DNA of 64,000 nucleotides from Antilocapra americana (taxonomy: Eukaryota > Chordata > Mammalia > Artiodactyla > Antilocapridae), in the NCBI GenBank assembly GCA_007570785.1, contig ML664159.1:5675987-5739986 (forward strand). The letters run 5' to 3'. The position numbers and the translations under genes were made by a program. The notes beneath the pieces were generated by a model. The model did not search any database. It had not been told where the DNA came from and was given only the letters and a program-made list of their open reading frames with translations. Each line of letters begins with the position of its first letter. Positions within the stretch are counted from its first letter, which is position 1. Of the stretch, positions 34,250 through 45,495 are shown piece by piece.

Positions 34250-34490
34250 AGAAGAGCTTTGGGCTTAGGACAGGCTTGGCTTTGAGTTCTAGCTTAATCA
34301 CCTAAGTTTCTCACCCTGATAAGCTCAGTTGCTTCGTCTATGATAGGAGGATAAACACTAATGTTACAGGGTTGTTGAAGGATTATATGTGGCAAAGCAT
34401 TTGACATTGTGTCTAGGACATCGTAAGTGTTCTATAAATGGTAACATATTTTTTCTGTTATGATTATTGTTGGTAATAACTCATAGTTTT
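34250..34490 (+). repeat. MIR SINE
   Basis: Sense MIR: GCTTTGGGCTTAGGACAGGC, CAGTTGCTTCGTCTATGATA, CAGGGTTGTTGAAGGATTAT and GTGTTCTATAAATGGTAA. Confidence 0.8.
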
Positions 34491-35114
34491 GGTAGACTTT
34501 TTAGACATTATTAAATTCAATAGCAAAGTATTCATTACTTGGTTATTTGTGTTTCATTTGCACAACCAGCATTTTAGTTGTCGTTGGCCTAGAAGATTTT
34601 TCTTTTAAATTTTTTTAAATCTATAGACTTAACTAGTTTGTTTAGGATTTATATAACTCCCTTTCCAACTTCTAGAAAGGATTTGGAGTGGCTGGCTTGT
34701 TGTTTATAAAGTTTTAATAAAAGAATTAAAAAGAAATAACTCACATACTTTCTTTAGTTTTCATGCTTACTTAATGGTTGAGAGTTTGTTCATCAGAATG
34801 GAGATTTGATGTGGACTTGGGTAGGGAGATGTATTCTATTCCAGTGACTATAGCACTGAATTGAATTTTAGAAGGAACTTGAGTTCTATTTTTAACTGTG
34901 TCAGAGATTTGCTCATAACTGCAGGCTGACTATTTTATTCTCTCTGCTTGTTTTCATTTTGTATTTGCCGTCTTCTTGATTCATAATGGTTATAAGAATT
35001 AATGAGAATGTTTATAAATAGCATATAGTATATATTTATTTTGTTTGAAAAAGGCTGTGTACAAACTATATCCTACCCTACTTTCGTTGGTATGGGGCAA
35101 GATCCTTAGCTCTC
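34491..35114. other. AT-rich intron DNA
   Basis: No recognised repeat or coding segment. Confidence 0.5.
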
Positions 35115-35298
35115 CCTGAGTATCATAATCCCTTGAGAGCCTTCAATAAATTCAAACCCAAGGCATCTGCCATCCCACCCTAAGATTCTGATTCAGTTGA
35201 CCCTAGCATTAGCTTGTTGTGTTGTGTCTGTCTGTGTGGTCTGTTTATCTGTCTATCTGGGAAGGTTCTGATAAGCCACCAGCATTGAAAAACCTGGG
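35115..35298 (+). repeat. Possible MER5-type fragment
   Basis: CACCCTAAGATTCTGATTCA and the right end AGCCACCAGCATTGAAAAAC resemble MER5A. A TCTGTCTGTGTGGTCTGTTT microsatellite-like stretch is inserted. Low certainty. Confidence 0.4.
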
Positions 35299-35404
35299 CA
35301 CAAAGGATCAAGCCAACATGTTATGCTTGGTTCTTTCTCTTATGTTGTACTTATTGGCCATTTCATTACTTATTACACATGGCAGATGCATTAGTTTCTT
35401 ACTG

Positions 35405-35836
35405 CTGCTATAATAAATCACCAAAAACTTGGTGGCTTAAAACATCACATCTTTACTATATTCTAGTTCTGGAAACCAGAAGTCTCAAATGGCCTTATAG
35501 GGCTAAAATCAATTTGTTGGCAATGTTAATTCCTTCTGGAGGCTGAAGGAGAATGTGTTTCCTTGCCTTTTCTAGCTTCTAGAGGCTGCCGGAACTCCTT
35601 GGATCATGGTCCGACATCACTCCTACCTTTTCTTCTGTCTTTACATCTTATTCTCTACCTGCCTCTCTCTTATAAGGATCTTGTAATTATCAATACATTG
35701 GTACCACCTGGATAATCCAGGGTAATCTCACCATCCCAGTGTCTTAATCACATCTATAAAATCTCTTTGGCATGTAAGGAAATTTATATTAGGACATAGA
35801 CATGTTTAGCAGACACCATTATTCTGCCTACCACAG
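35405..35836 (-). repeat. MaLR (MLT1-group) LTR
   Basis: The plus strand reads the complement of a MaLR LTR: GCATTAGTTTCTTACTGCTG, CTTGGTGGCTTAAAACATCA, TTTCCTTGCCTTTTCTAGCT, CACCTGGATAATCCAGGGTA and the end ATTATTCTGCCTACCACAG. No internal viral genes are next to it. Confidence 0.75.
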
Positions 35837-36529
35837 CAGGAAAAAAGTGCAGATCCTTCCACTTTTCCTATTTGAGTATAGAAACCCCAAAGTTAGCCAC
35901 AGTTTCTTTCTCTACAGTTTTGATAGGCAAAAAATAAATAAATAACATTTTGCAAAGGCTGGAGGTGGTGATACCATCTTCAAACTTTTTATTTTATTGA
36001 TTTCTTTTACAAGACTACCAATTTTTAAATTTTTCAGATGCCTTAGGAATTTGTTTCAGAAATAAATTGCATAACGTTTGGGTTTCATTAGCTCTTAAAT
36101 GGTACATTTTCCTTCAGATAGGGTACTTTTCTGCTACTAAAACAGAGATCCTCAACTTATACTTGAATTCGTTTCTCCAACAAGCATTTATTGAACCCCA
36201 CATGTGTACTCAGTCCTTAGACACAAGAAAACAATATTTCTGATCTTTAAGTCAGGATCAAAGAATTCACCCCTGGTGGTCAATGTGTTATATTTTAATG
36301 TAGTTGATTGCCTTGTAATCATGTTTTTACCACATGTATGTGAAAAACATTGGCCTGAGAGGGGGGTCCACAGGCTTCACCCAACTGTCAAAGAGGTCCT
36401 CTTGACATAAAAATGATGAAGAACTCCTATGCGAGGCCAATAAATAGGATCCTAATAGAATGATAGGTCTCAACAAAAAGATGATCCTGAGATGCCAGAA
36501 GCTGCCCAAGGGAGGGGGAAGCTCCTGAA
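35837..36529. other. AT-rich intron DNA
   Basis: At 36170-36260 AACAAGCATTTATTGAACCC resembles a degraded L2 end. Nothing else was recognised. Confidence 0.4.
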
Positions 36530-36665
36530 AGTGGTTTTCAACTCTAGCTGCCTATTGCGATAATGGGTAGAAGGTGTGTGGTGCTCCTGAAAAATACCAG
36601 TACCTGGGACCCACCGACAGATTCTGACTTGATTCTGGCAAAGGCTCTCACATCTGAATGCAGAA
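36530..36665 (+). repeat. MER5-type DNA transposon fragment
   Basis: AGTGGTTTTCAACTCTAGCT, TACCAGTACCTGGGACCCAC and AGATTCTGACTTGATTCTGG follow MER5A order. Confidence 0.6.
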
Positions 36666-36959
36666 GTGGTGTTGAGTTTGGTCTTACAGAAGTGAAGCAG
36701 AATGGGAAGACCTGGAGAGTGTGGCAGCTGAGTAAAGGATTCGAAAACAGTTCAATAGAGCTGAGATGTGGACACAGCCAGTTAGTCCATTAGCTCATCC
36801 TGCCAGCTCCACCCCAGTTTTTATGCCAAACAGTTTGCTGAAGACTCTGTGACCTCTGAGTAAAACAGAACCAAACTTAGACACTTGGCAGCTCAACAAA
36901 CCTCTGTTCCTCCCTTAGCCAGCTCATTTCCTTGTAGGGAAGACAGGTCTCCAGTTAGT

Positions 36960-37082
36960 TAAGAATGTGGGCAGGAACCAGACTGCCTGGAGGCTAATCC
37001 CAGCTCTTCTATTTAAATAGCTCTGAGATCTTTGGAAATTTACTTTTGCCTCAGTTTCCTCCCTAATGATAACTTACTAGGA
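36960..37082 (+). repeat. MIR SINE, sense
   Basis: AACCAGACTGCCTGGAGGCT, CCCAGCTCTTCTATTT and TGCCTCAGTTTCCTCCCTAA match MIR. It abuts an antisense MIR on its right, so the pair forms an inverted arrangement. Confidence 0.75.
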
Positions 37083-37399
37083 TAGTTACCAACAGCTGAG
37101 TGGGGTAGGTACTGTTCTTGGCTCTATTTACAGATGAAATTTAGAGATATTAAATAACTCCTCCAAGATATCACAGCTGCTGTTATGGCCTGAATATTTG
37201 TGTCTCCTCAAAATTCATATGTTCAAGCCCTAACTCCCAATGTGATGGTATTAGGAAATGGGGCTTTAGGGAGCTAATTAAATTTACACTAAGGATGAAG
37301 CCCCAGTGATGGAATTAGTGCCCTTATAAGAAGAGTAATAGAGACCAGAGCTCCTTTCTCTGCCACATGAGGATATAGCAAAAACCCTCTTCTTTGAAG

Positions 37400-37611
37400 G
37401 CTCAGCAGTAAAGTATCCACCTGCAGTGCAGGAGCTGCAGGAGACATGAGTTAGATCCCTGGGTCAGAAAGATCCCCTGGAGGAGGGCATGACAACCCAC
37501 TCCAGTATTCTTGCCTAGAGTATCCCATAGAAAGAGGAGCCTGGAGGGCTACAGTCCATAGGGTCGCAAAGAATCAAGCACGACTGAATCAACTTAGCAC
37601 GCGCACACACA
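37400..37611 (+). repeat. Bov-tA SINE with 13-bp TSD
   Basis: CTCTTCTTTGAAG is perfectly duplicated at 37387-37399 and 37612-37624. The body includes CCACTCCAGTATTCTTGCCT and ACGACTGAATCAACTTAGCA. Nested in the MLT1 LTR. Confidence 0.95.
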
Positions 37612-37649
37612 CTCTTCTTTGAAGAGGGCCCTTCAAAGAACCAAATCTT

Positions 37650-37772
37650 GGACTGCCATAGCATCCCAATGGTTAGGGGGCATGGATTTGATCACTGGTC
37701 TGGGAACTAAGTTCCCACATGCCACTGGATGTGGCCTAATTTTTTTTAAAAAAATTAAAAAACAAAGTACCG
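37650..37772 (+). repeat. CHR-type SINE nested in MLT1
   Basis: TTGGACTGCCATAGCATCCC head, TTTGATCACTGGTCTGGGAA box and an A/T-rich tail. The LTR sequence AAATCTT is repeated at 37643-37649 and 37773-37779 (short, decayed TSD). Confidence 0.82.
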
Positions 37773-37862
37773 AAATCTTCTAGCACCTTGATCTTGGACT
37801 TCTCAGCCTCCAGAATTAAGAGAAATAAGTGACTGTTGTTTACCACCCATTCTATGGTATGC

Positions 37863-38060
37863 GCGTGTGTTAGTTTCTCTCAGTCATGTCTGACTCTTTG
37901 CAGCCCCATGACTGTAGCCCACCAGGCTCCTCTGTCCATGGAGTTCTCTAGGCAAGAATACTGGAGTGGGTAGCCAATCCCTTCTCCAGGGAATCGTCCC
38001 AACCCAGGGATGAAACCCAGATCTACCACATTACACACAGATTCTTTACCATCTGAGCCA
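37863..38060 (-). repeat. Bov-tA SINE nested in MLT1
   Basis: Antisense body TCTCTCAGTCATGTCTGACT, CTCTAGGCAAGAATACTGGA and GATTCTTTACCATCTGAGCC. It separates TTCTATGGTA from CAGCAACCC, which are adjacent in the MLT1 consensus. Confidence 0.92.
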
Positions 38061-38207
38061 CAGCAACCCAAATGGACTGACAGCTAGTGAACGGGCAGAG
38101 CTGGGATTGGAAACTGTATCTTTGATTTTCATGTAGAGATTCCGCACATGTATACCATCTCAGTGTAGGGTAGTCAGTGTGATGAACTAGGCACAGTGGT
38201 GGCCCAA

Positions 38208-38227
38208 AGGAAGGAAGGAAGGAAGGA
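38208..38227. repeat. (GGAA)n microsatellite
   Basis: Five GGAA-type units in AAGGAAGGAAGGAAGGAAGG. Confidence 0.9.
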
Positions 38228-38229
38228 GT

Positions 38230-38400
38230 ACTTCATCTGAGTAGGTTAGAGGAAAAGAATCTTTAATTGGGTCTAGAAAAGTAATGAATCCTCCCAAATT
38301 GGCCAGGAGGATGCAGGAGAAGGCATTCCAGGTAGAGGAAATGGCACATGGAAAATTATGAACACATGGAAGAGAGGCTGCATTGGGGAGCACTTGGCCA
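38230..38400 (-). repeat. L2-type fragment
   Basis: GAGAAGGCATTCCAGGTAGA followed by GGAAATGGCACATGG resembles antisense L2 ('ggcattccaggcagagggaaca'). Confidence 0.5.
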
Positions 38401-38469
38401 TGGAGTAGGATGTATGGAGGGAAGCAAGAGGGAGGCTGAGGAACAGTGTTTACCTAGGGTTGTGCTGCA

Positions 38470-38620
38470 TCAGATATGTGTTAGAAACACCAGATATACA
38501 GAATCCGGGCCTCTCGCTTGGGTAATGAATAAAAATTTCTGAGGTTAGAGCCTGGCCATCTGCATTTTAAATGAAACAAACCGTATGCATCTAAGAAGAC
38601 TAAGGTTTGGTGAACCACAG
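38470..38620 (+). repeat. MER5-type fragment
   Basis: ATATACAGAATCCGGGCCTC, GCCATCTGCATTTTAAATGA and GGTTTGGTGAACCAC resemble the second half of MER5A. Degraded. Confidence 0.5.
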
Positions 38621-40094
38621 ACAAGACTGTAGGGGAAAGAGAAATCACAGAGGATCTTCTGTGTTCTCTGAGGTCTTTGGACTCAGGCAGAGCCACTTCA
38701 GGTCAGATTTAGATTTTTGGCAAAATCACTCTAAACAGCGTGGAAGAGGACTGTTAGGGGTGTGCTGGGGGGTGGCATCTGGTGTGTGAGTGATTCTTGC
38801 AGGGGGATAAGTGTCCTAAGTGAAAACACTCCTGAACTAAGACAGAGGTGGTAGCAAAAGAGAGAAGGGCAGAAACAGAAGCCATGCAAATCATGGAGAA
38901 TCATCAGAATGTAGTGAGAGATGGGCTGTGTATAGAGGCGATGGGTTGTTGGTTGACATGAAGTGATTGATTGGAATCCACTGAGTCTCTAAAGGAATTG
39001 GAATCTAAAGGATTGGAATCCACTAAGTCCTTCTTGCAAAGGAGACCTGCCAGGGCTGAGTGTCATGCCTGCATCCTCCCGAATCCCCCAGAGGATTGCA
39101 TAGATGGAAACATAGAATGACTGGGTGACAGCACCTGGAGGTAACAGGGGGAACACCATTTGTTTCACTACAAACCTCCTTCTGTGTGACACTTGTAAGT
39201 AATGGTAACCATAGTAAAGGAGGTTTGCCGTTTTGAAATAGAAGTTGCCATGCAAAGAGTTGACAGTCATTGTACTAAAGCAAAGTTCTGATCTAGAGCA
39301 TACCTTGGTGCCAAAGAAGTCTTACATTAACCATGGGAAAGCAACGTAATAATTCCTCTGAGCGTACCAAGGCTATGAAATCATACAAGGGGGATTAAAA
39401 ACCCAAACCAGTCAGGGAGGGAAATGACTGGAACTTTCTGGACAAGCATTACTGTGTTTTGCTTTCAGATGATGTCATTCAGTTAGAACAAGGACTTATA
39501 TGATCAGCGACTGAATTACCCATTTTTCCATGACTGTCTTCTCTTTTGTTTAGTGTTGGAATTTCTGCTGCTCAGAGGATCCACAGCTGCTGGTTCAACC
39601 CCACACTCTTCAAAATTGCTGACTTGAAGATGTGTTATTTTAATTCCTCTAAATTGATGGGAGAGAATGGTTGCTCCCATGTCTGCAACATAGAATTGAT
39701 AAGGTAGTAAGGTCATCACATGCTTTTGACCCTGGATATTTATTTTGCCCCACTGGTAACACTAACAAGAAATCATTATAAAACTTGGTTTTGTTAGATA
39801 TCTTTACATTTCCCTTAGGTTAAAATGTGAAACTCCTTCAACCACTTATTTCTTAAGACTTTCTTTGAAATTTTTCCTCCAAAGGATTTTCTCTTCCTTC
39901 TCTTAAAAGAAATTAAACATGGCATCAACTTTATGAAGTTTCTTAATGTAGACAACACATTTGTAAGAAACAATTAGAATTGGAATGTTGTTAGACTAAT
40001 TCTGTACTACATTTTTCTTAAAAATATAAAACTAGGTATTAGAGACTGTAATTTATATTAGTCTTACACAAATTAGAAAGTTTCTATTGCAACA
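38621..40094. other. Intron DNA without recognised genes
   Basis: Unique-looking. GATTGGAATCCACTRAGTC occurs twice (near 38968 and 39012), a small local duplication. 39480-40080 is AT-rich and repeat-free. Confidence 0.45.
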
Positions 40095-40300
40095 GGTTTT
40101 GGAGGCAGCTGGGCTAGATGTATTCCTTCTGTCTCATCTAACTGTGTGGCCTTGAGCAAATTACTTGACCTCTCTGTGCTTTGCAGATTTTACAGATGCA
40201 GACATTTTACAGATGCAGACATTGATAGTGTATAACTTCAGGGCTGTTAGAGGATTAACTTGTGATGTGTATACCTGACCCATAATTATTGTTGTATATT
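40095..40300 (+). repeat. MIR SINE with internal tandem duplication
   Basis: Sense MIR: GTGTGGCCTTGAGCAAATTA, CTTGACCTCTCTGTGCTTTG and GTTAGAGGATTAAC. The 17-bp unit ATTTTACAGATGCAGAC is present twice at 40187-40203 and 40204-40220. Confidence 0.8.
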
Positions 40301-40804
40301 TTTGTTTATCATCATATTTACTTTATTTTCATAATAGCTAAACAGGACTTATGTTTTTAGGGGTCTGCTGTGATTTTGTATACCTGCTTGGCTCTTAACA
40401 AATGAGTAAATCTGAACTTTTGCATTAGAATAATCATAAGCTGAAACAGAAAGTGATTTTAAAATCCCTCCCTTGATTTCATGAGTTTTTGTTTTCATGA
40501 TAGTTGCAAAGCTTCTAGAATTTTCCATTTAGCTATCTTCCACTTGTGGCCTCACACATGGGATGAGAAAAGTTGGGTAATAGAGGGAGATGCTGGGCAG
40601 GGCAATCATTTGACCTACATTCCTTTGCTCTGGTGTTCAAAGCAACACTCACACTCCTGCATAACAGCAAACATTCCTTCTGCTCCCGGTGGCATTTTTT
40701 CTTGGTGAGGTAAGATAACTTTCTTGTGAGTGCTGTGGGGAGAGATCAGACACAAGTGAGCTGCCAGGGTGGCTAAGCTGGAAGAGGAGGTGCCAGGTGC
40801 CACC

Positions 40805-40925
40805 ATGTGGCACAGTGCAAAGGAAGTAGGCTCAAGTCTATGGACTTGTGCTTGAACTTGGGCAATGACTTAGCCTCTGTAGACTCAGCTTTCTCATCCA
40901 TGAGAAGTGGAGGATTACCAAGAGC
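40805..40925 (+). repeat. MIR SINE fragment
   Basis: GACTTGTGCTTGAACTTGGG, CAATGACTTAGCCTCTGTAG and CTCAGCTTTCTCATCCATGA follow MIR. Confidence 0.7.
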
Positions 40926-40959
40926 ATGGCACAGAACCCAGCGCAAAATAGAATGTATC

Positions 40960-41760
40960 CAGTGAAAGTCTCCTCACTGCCTCCTTTGTGCCAGGCCTTC
41001 CGTGAGCTAGATGCCAGGGATGCAGGTGACCAGGGTCACAAGACAACCTGACAGTGTGGCCTGCAGACAGACCATCTGACAGAGGGCACAGTAAGCAGTG
41101 AGGGAATAAAGGGTGGTGGTGAGAACATGTGGAAGACAGATGCTGAGAGCTGATGGATGAGATGGGAGTGTGCACCCACCCTGGTGGAGATAGGAAGGAG
41201 GGGTGTGCAAGAGGGCTCTGGGCATGCAGAGGAACTCAGTAAGGCTGTCCAGGGCGGGAAGGATGGCCGGAGGCCTCATTTAAAAACTTGGGCTTAGTCC
41301 TAAAAATAATGAAAAACATATTGTAGGATTTTTTTTCTTTTTTTAGTTTTATTTATTTATTTTATTTTTGGTTGTGCTGGGTCTTCCTTGCTGCCTGGGC
41401 TTCTCTCTAGGTGCAGTGAGTGGGGGCTGCACTCAAGTTGTGCTGTGCGGGCCTTTCATTGCAGTGGCTTCTCTTGTTGCAGAGCGCGGGCTCTAGGGCA
41501 TGCGGGCTTCAGTAGCTGTGGTCCGTGGGCTCAGTAGTTGTGGCTCCCTGGGTCTAAAGCACAGGCTCCGTAGTTGTGGCGCAAGGGCCTAGTTTCTCCA
41601 TAGCACGTGGGATCTTCCTGGATCAGGAATCGAACCCATGTCTCCCAAATTGGCAAGTGGATTCTTTACCACTGAGCCATCAGGGAAGCCCTATAGCAGG
41701 ATTTTAAATGAAGAGATATCAGAAATTGGATTCTAGAAAGATAACTCAAAGTGGAGATTG
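40960..41760 (-). repeat. L2 LINE 3' region split by a CHR SINE
   Basis: Left: CACAGTAAGCAGTGAGGGAA, GGCCTCATTTAAAAACTTGG and GCTTAGTCCTAAAAATAATG. Right of the SINE: GCAGGATTTTAAATGAAGAG and GATTCTAGAAAGATAACTCA. This matches antisense L2 order ('tttaagcag...gattt-c-ttttagaaagatcactc'). Confidence 0.55.
41333..41697 (-). repeat. Full-length CHR-type SINE with TSD
   Basis: About 365 bp, among the most complete CHR copies here. Antisense: GGTTGTGCTGGGTCTTCCTT, GGCTTCTCTTGTTGCAGAGC, GATTCTTTACCACTGAGCCA. AGGATTTT is duplicated at 41325-41332 and 41698-41705. Confidence 0.92.
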
Positions 41761-41899
41761 GATTTGAGGGGGAGCTATGCTGAGGTCTGAGGTCCAATTC
41801 AGTTGAATGGCAGTTGAGGTCTTCTAGGTGAGAGACAATGGAGGCATGGTCTTGGAAAAAGGAGGCTTCTAGAAAGAATAAAGTGGTGCTTTCATTCAT

Positions 41900-41995
41900 T
41901 TACTTGGCTCATACACATTAATTGAGCGTCTATTATGTACAGTGTACTGTATCATTCTAACTGCCTAGGGTCCTGTAGCTCCTCACTCATGGAGC
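41900..41995 (-). repeat. L2 LINE 3' end
   Basis: TTAATTGAGCGTCTATTATG, TACAGTGTACTGTATCATTC and CACTCATGGAGCTACATTCA: the antisense L2 3' terminus. Confidence 0.7.
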
Positions 41996-43879
41996 TACAT
42001 TCAGCATATAACACAGGTGGATATAAATGAAGCATGTATAACTCTCTGATTCTATGACCAAGTTGATGCCCACCTTGATGGACATCTCTGATCACAAGAA
42101 CAACACACCTGAGTCCCAAGAGCCAGAATTTTCTGACCTCCTCTAGGATCCCCTCTTGCAGTTGTTCCTAACAGATATGGAAAAGGAACCAGTTCAGAGC
42201 GACTCATTGCCAGGGTCACAGACTCAAACGCCTTCAGGGGCAGAATATCATTATTGGCTTTATGTTACACAGATGGTGTCTGGTGCTGGAAGGTGAACTT
42301 TGCAATGAGTCCGTTGGGTTTGAGGAATACGGACCTCCATGGTAATTGCTGCTGTGTGGCTGTGGGGCAGTGGTTCTCCACGTGTGGTCTTCAGTGACTG
42401 GTGGGCCAAGAGGGTCCCAGTGACAGAAGGGGAACGGAACCATGCCAGATCATTCATCATTACTCTCTGCCCATGACCTACAGCTGCACGGTCTTCCGTT
42501 TTCCCAGGGCAGAGGTGGGTGTACTGTGCAAACTCAGACGCCTTAAATCATCTGTGAAGATTCATATGTCCTCCATACAGGCCAGGCCAGTCTGTAACTA
42601 AGGGGAGTCCCCCTCCTCACCCCGCCCCGCCACCGGTGCAGAGAGAGTAGACCTCTAATGGGACCCAGACAGTGCTGTGTGCTGCCAGCTGTGTGTGCCT
42701 CTGCAGAGGTGCAAGTCATGGGATTTTTTCTTATGTGAAAATTCTGGTTTTAAAATGTTGGCAACGGTGTCCATTTTTTAAAATTATCTCTGGGCTGGAT
42801 TCTCCTTTGATCTTTTCCAAGGCTGCCCCGCAAAAACCTCCACTTCTGGCATCTGCTTTTCTACCCTTTCCCCACTGAGTGCTACAATCCATTATACCCA
42901 AAAGGAGTGACTCCAAATTAGCCAAAATGTTCTTGCTTTTATACAAAAGTTATATACAAAAATAAGTTTGTTTATGCAAGGATTTTCTTGTATAAGAAAG
43001 AATTTTCACTTGGGGATGTTAGCCAGTGCTGTTGCAATATTGTAAATGTTTCTCTAAAGGGAGAAACTTCTAAATTCTAATCAATTTGCAAACACATGTT
43101 ATGGAACACAAACATTTATTTATAAATAAAATAGAAAGTACATGCAAACATATTAAATATACATTAATACACAATACATATGAGTACATAATACCTTTTT
43201 TCTAGGGATTGTCAGATAGTTTTTCCTGAATTAGATGAATCAAAGGACTACTTAAAGTACAAAAGAAAGAAAATCAATATATTCTGTAACCAATTAGGTA
43301 AATAGGTGTCTCTATTCTGGCATTATGTAGCTTTAGATTATTTTTTAAATTTAATACAAGTTTTATGAAGAAACAAATGTCTTGCACCTCCTTTCATGAG
43401 TGAAATATTTTTCTTTCTAAAAGTAAGGTATTTTCTTCTAAAAGAAGTAATTGATTTGATCAGTACTACTGCTGTATTTGTATGTTCCTTACAATTTTAT
43501 AAATTTCTTTTATACACTGTATCCTTATAATGACATGCTTATTTTTACTTACATTCTTAAAAACATCTCTAGGAGAAAGAGAAAACAAGTTTCACTGAAA
43601 TAATAAAAATAAAAGGTTTAGTGCAGTGCCTCACACTTGATAATCATGCAATACTCGAACAATTGTTATTGCTACGATTAATGATGTCACACTTGCTATA
43701 AACCTGACTGACAGTTGAAGAAACTGAGTCTTCAGTAACAAGTCCAATAGAGTTATAAAACCAGTAAGTTTTAGAGACTAGAACTTATTAAGATAACAGT
43801 TCTACTGATCTAAACTCCATAGGCTTTCTTTTTTAACAAATAAAAAACTAAAGAGCAAAGAAAAAGAAGCTTTTGTTAT
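41996..43879. other. Intron DNA without recognised genes
   Basis: 42365-42420 (GCAGTGGTTCTCCACGTGTG) may be a terminal repeat of a MER5-type element. 42950-43880 is very AT-rich and free of recognised repeats. Confidence 0.45.
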
Positions 43880-44110
43880 TAGAGCACTATTTATGTGCTG
43901 GGTGCATTGAACATATTAGCCTATTTGATTTTTTTTTACAAGTATACTGAAAGAGGTTTCATTTTATAGATAAAGAAACTGGAGCTAGTGAGGAGTTATA
44001 TTACTTACCAAGGTCACATTGGAAGTAAGTGGCAAAGCCTAAAAGTGCTCCCAGATCTGAAGTCAAGGCCCCTGACCACTGTTTGAAGCACACCATCTCT
44101 TACTACAGTG
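43880..44110 (-). repeat. MIR SINE
   Basis: TTATTAGAGCACTATTTATG, TTTTATAGATAAAGAAACTG and AAGGTCACATTGGAAGTAAG: nearly full-length antisense MIR. Confidence 0.78.
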
Positions 44111-44478
44111 TGTCCAATTGATGCTTGCAAGTAACAAGTATTGGACTTTTAACTGATAATGAGCATTTGTGTCCCCAAGAAAATAGTCTTCATTTCATAA
44201 AATTGCCAGCCAAAGTAGGAGAAAGCAGTCATCTTGAATAGATAGGGTTTTCCATAAAATAAACTAAAGGTTTTGTTCTTGGTTTTAAAAAAAAAAATCT
44301 GTATTTCTTTCCATGTCTGAGAGGTGACCTTTCTGATGTTATACTGTGGATAGAATTCATTCTGTAGGATGTGCGTGGGATTTGGGGAGTATGATGAGAT
44401 CACTGATGAATTCACATCCCGTTTGTAAGTGATGTGTCACGTTAGACACAGTGCCGTTCTGATATCGCACTTTTAATT

Positions 44479-44594
44479 TCACTAGCAGAGTATCTGACTC
44501 TTTGCGACCTCATGTATTGCAGCACACTAGGCTTCCCTGTCCTTCACTATCTCCCAGAGTTTGCTCAAACTCATGTACATTGAGTCAGTGATGC
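44479..44594 (-). repeat. Exact 116-bp copy of part of the BovB at 45509-45624
   Basis: Every base matches 45509-45624, including changes not found in the window's other BovB copies (ACTAGCAGAGTATCTGACTC and CCTCATGTATTGCAGCACAC). It begins and ends inside BovB sequence, with no A-rich tail and no evident TSD, so it was not made by ordinary retroposition. Confidence 0.95.
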
Positions 44595-45495
44595 AGGAAA
44601 CATAAACAATCGAGATACACAAGTGTCCATTCAGATTAGGTTTTTGCAACAAGTGATTAAAAAAAATACAACTCAATGCTGGGGCCCCGAATAAGATAGT
44701 GTTTTATTTCTCATGCATGTAAAAACAAGTGTGAAAGTCAGGAGTCTAAGGCAGTTTCAAGATGACTGTTTTCTGTTTTGCTCTTCCATCATCCTCAGTA
44801 CATGACTTTCTGCCTTGTGGTCCAGCCTGGCTGCTAAAACACCTACTGTCATGTCATAGGGTGGCCGGTGGGGAGGAAGAAGGGCACATCTCCCCTCCTT
44901 TAAGGGCACTTCCCAGGAGTCACACATGACATCTTTGCTCAGACCCATTGAGCCAGAATGCAGTCACATGGTTGTGAACACACACACCTCTGTGCAAAGA
45001 AGTATGGAAAATGTGGTCTTATGGGAAGGGATGGGGGAATGGGACATATGTTGTCAATAGGAAGAGAGAGAGAATGGATATTTCCATGCCCCAGGAAGAA
45101 TGGAAAAGAGAAAGGTTGACTGTGACCCATCTTTTGTTCTAGAATACCTTATGTGCACTTGCCTTAGGACAGGAATCTTGGAACAGATGTGCCAATGTAG
45201 GTCCTAAACTTTTACTCTGAATAAATAATAGAAATCTTTAGGCGCCTATGTATTTTAAAAAATCAAAGATGACAATAATCTTATTTTTTTAGTAGCTCCT
45301 TTTCACACTGCTTTAGCACAAATACAATCTACCTAGGAATTACATCATTAGTAAGTCACTAACTCCAAAACTGCAATGACTATCTGAAATGGTCAACTTC
45401 CATTTCAAAGCCTGTGCTGCCTGACATACATACAGACTGTGTACAAGGGACATGGATTTCAAAGTTCTTGGCCAACTATTCTCATCAGTAAGCAT
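44595..45495. other. Intron DNA without recognised genes
   Basis: Unique-looking DNA between the two copies of the 116-bp BovB segment. No repeat was recognised, and short frames are unconvincing. Confidence 0.5.

Larger units (their letters stand above)
37181..38082 (+). repeat. MLT1 (MaLR) LTR carrying three later SINEs
   Basis: Starts TGTTATGGCCTGAATATTTG, has CCCAATGTGATGGTATTAGG and AGTGCCCTTATAAGAAGAG, resumes with CTTGATCTTGGACTTCTCAG after two SINEs, and ends CAACCCAAATGGACTGACA after a third. The flanking 5-mers GCTGC and GCTAG share three bases, consistent with a decayed 5-bp TSD. No internal viral genes. Confidence 0.85.
37083..38150 (-). repeat. MIR SINE split by an MLT1 LTR
   Basis: The left part is GGTAGGTACTGTTCTTGGCT and TTTACAGATGAAATTTAGAG, up to TCACAGCTGC at 37180. 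The right part resumes at 38083 with GCTAGTGAACGGGCAGAGCT and GGGATTGG. The two halves join into normal MIR order (cacagct-agt-a-gtggcagagc), so the LTR inserted into a pre-existing MIR. Confidence 0.75.

Noticed and set aside
37181..38082. Possible endogenous retrovirus with genes
   Set aside because: Only an MLT1 LTR is present; the extra length is inserted SINEs. No gag, pol or env sequence was seen.
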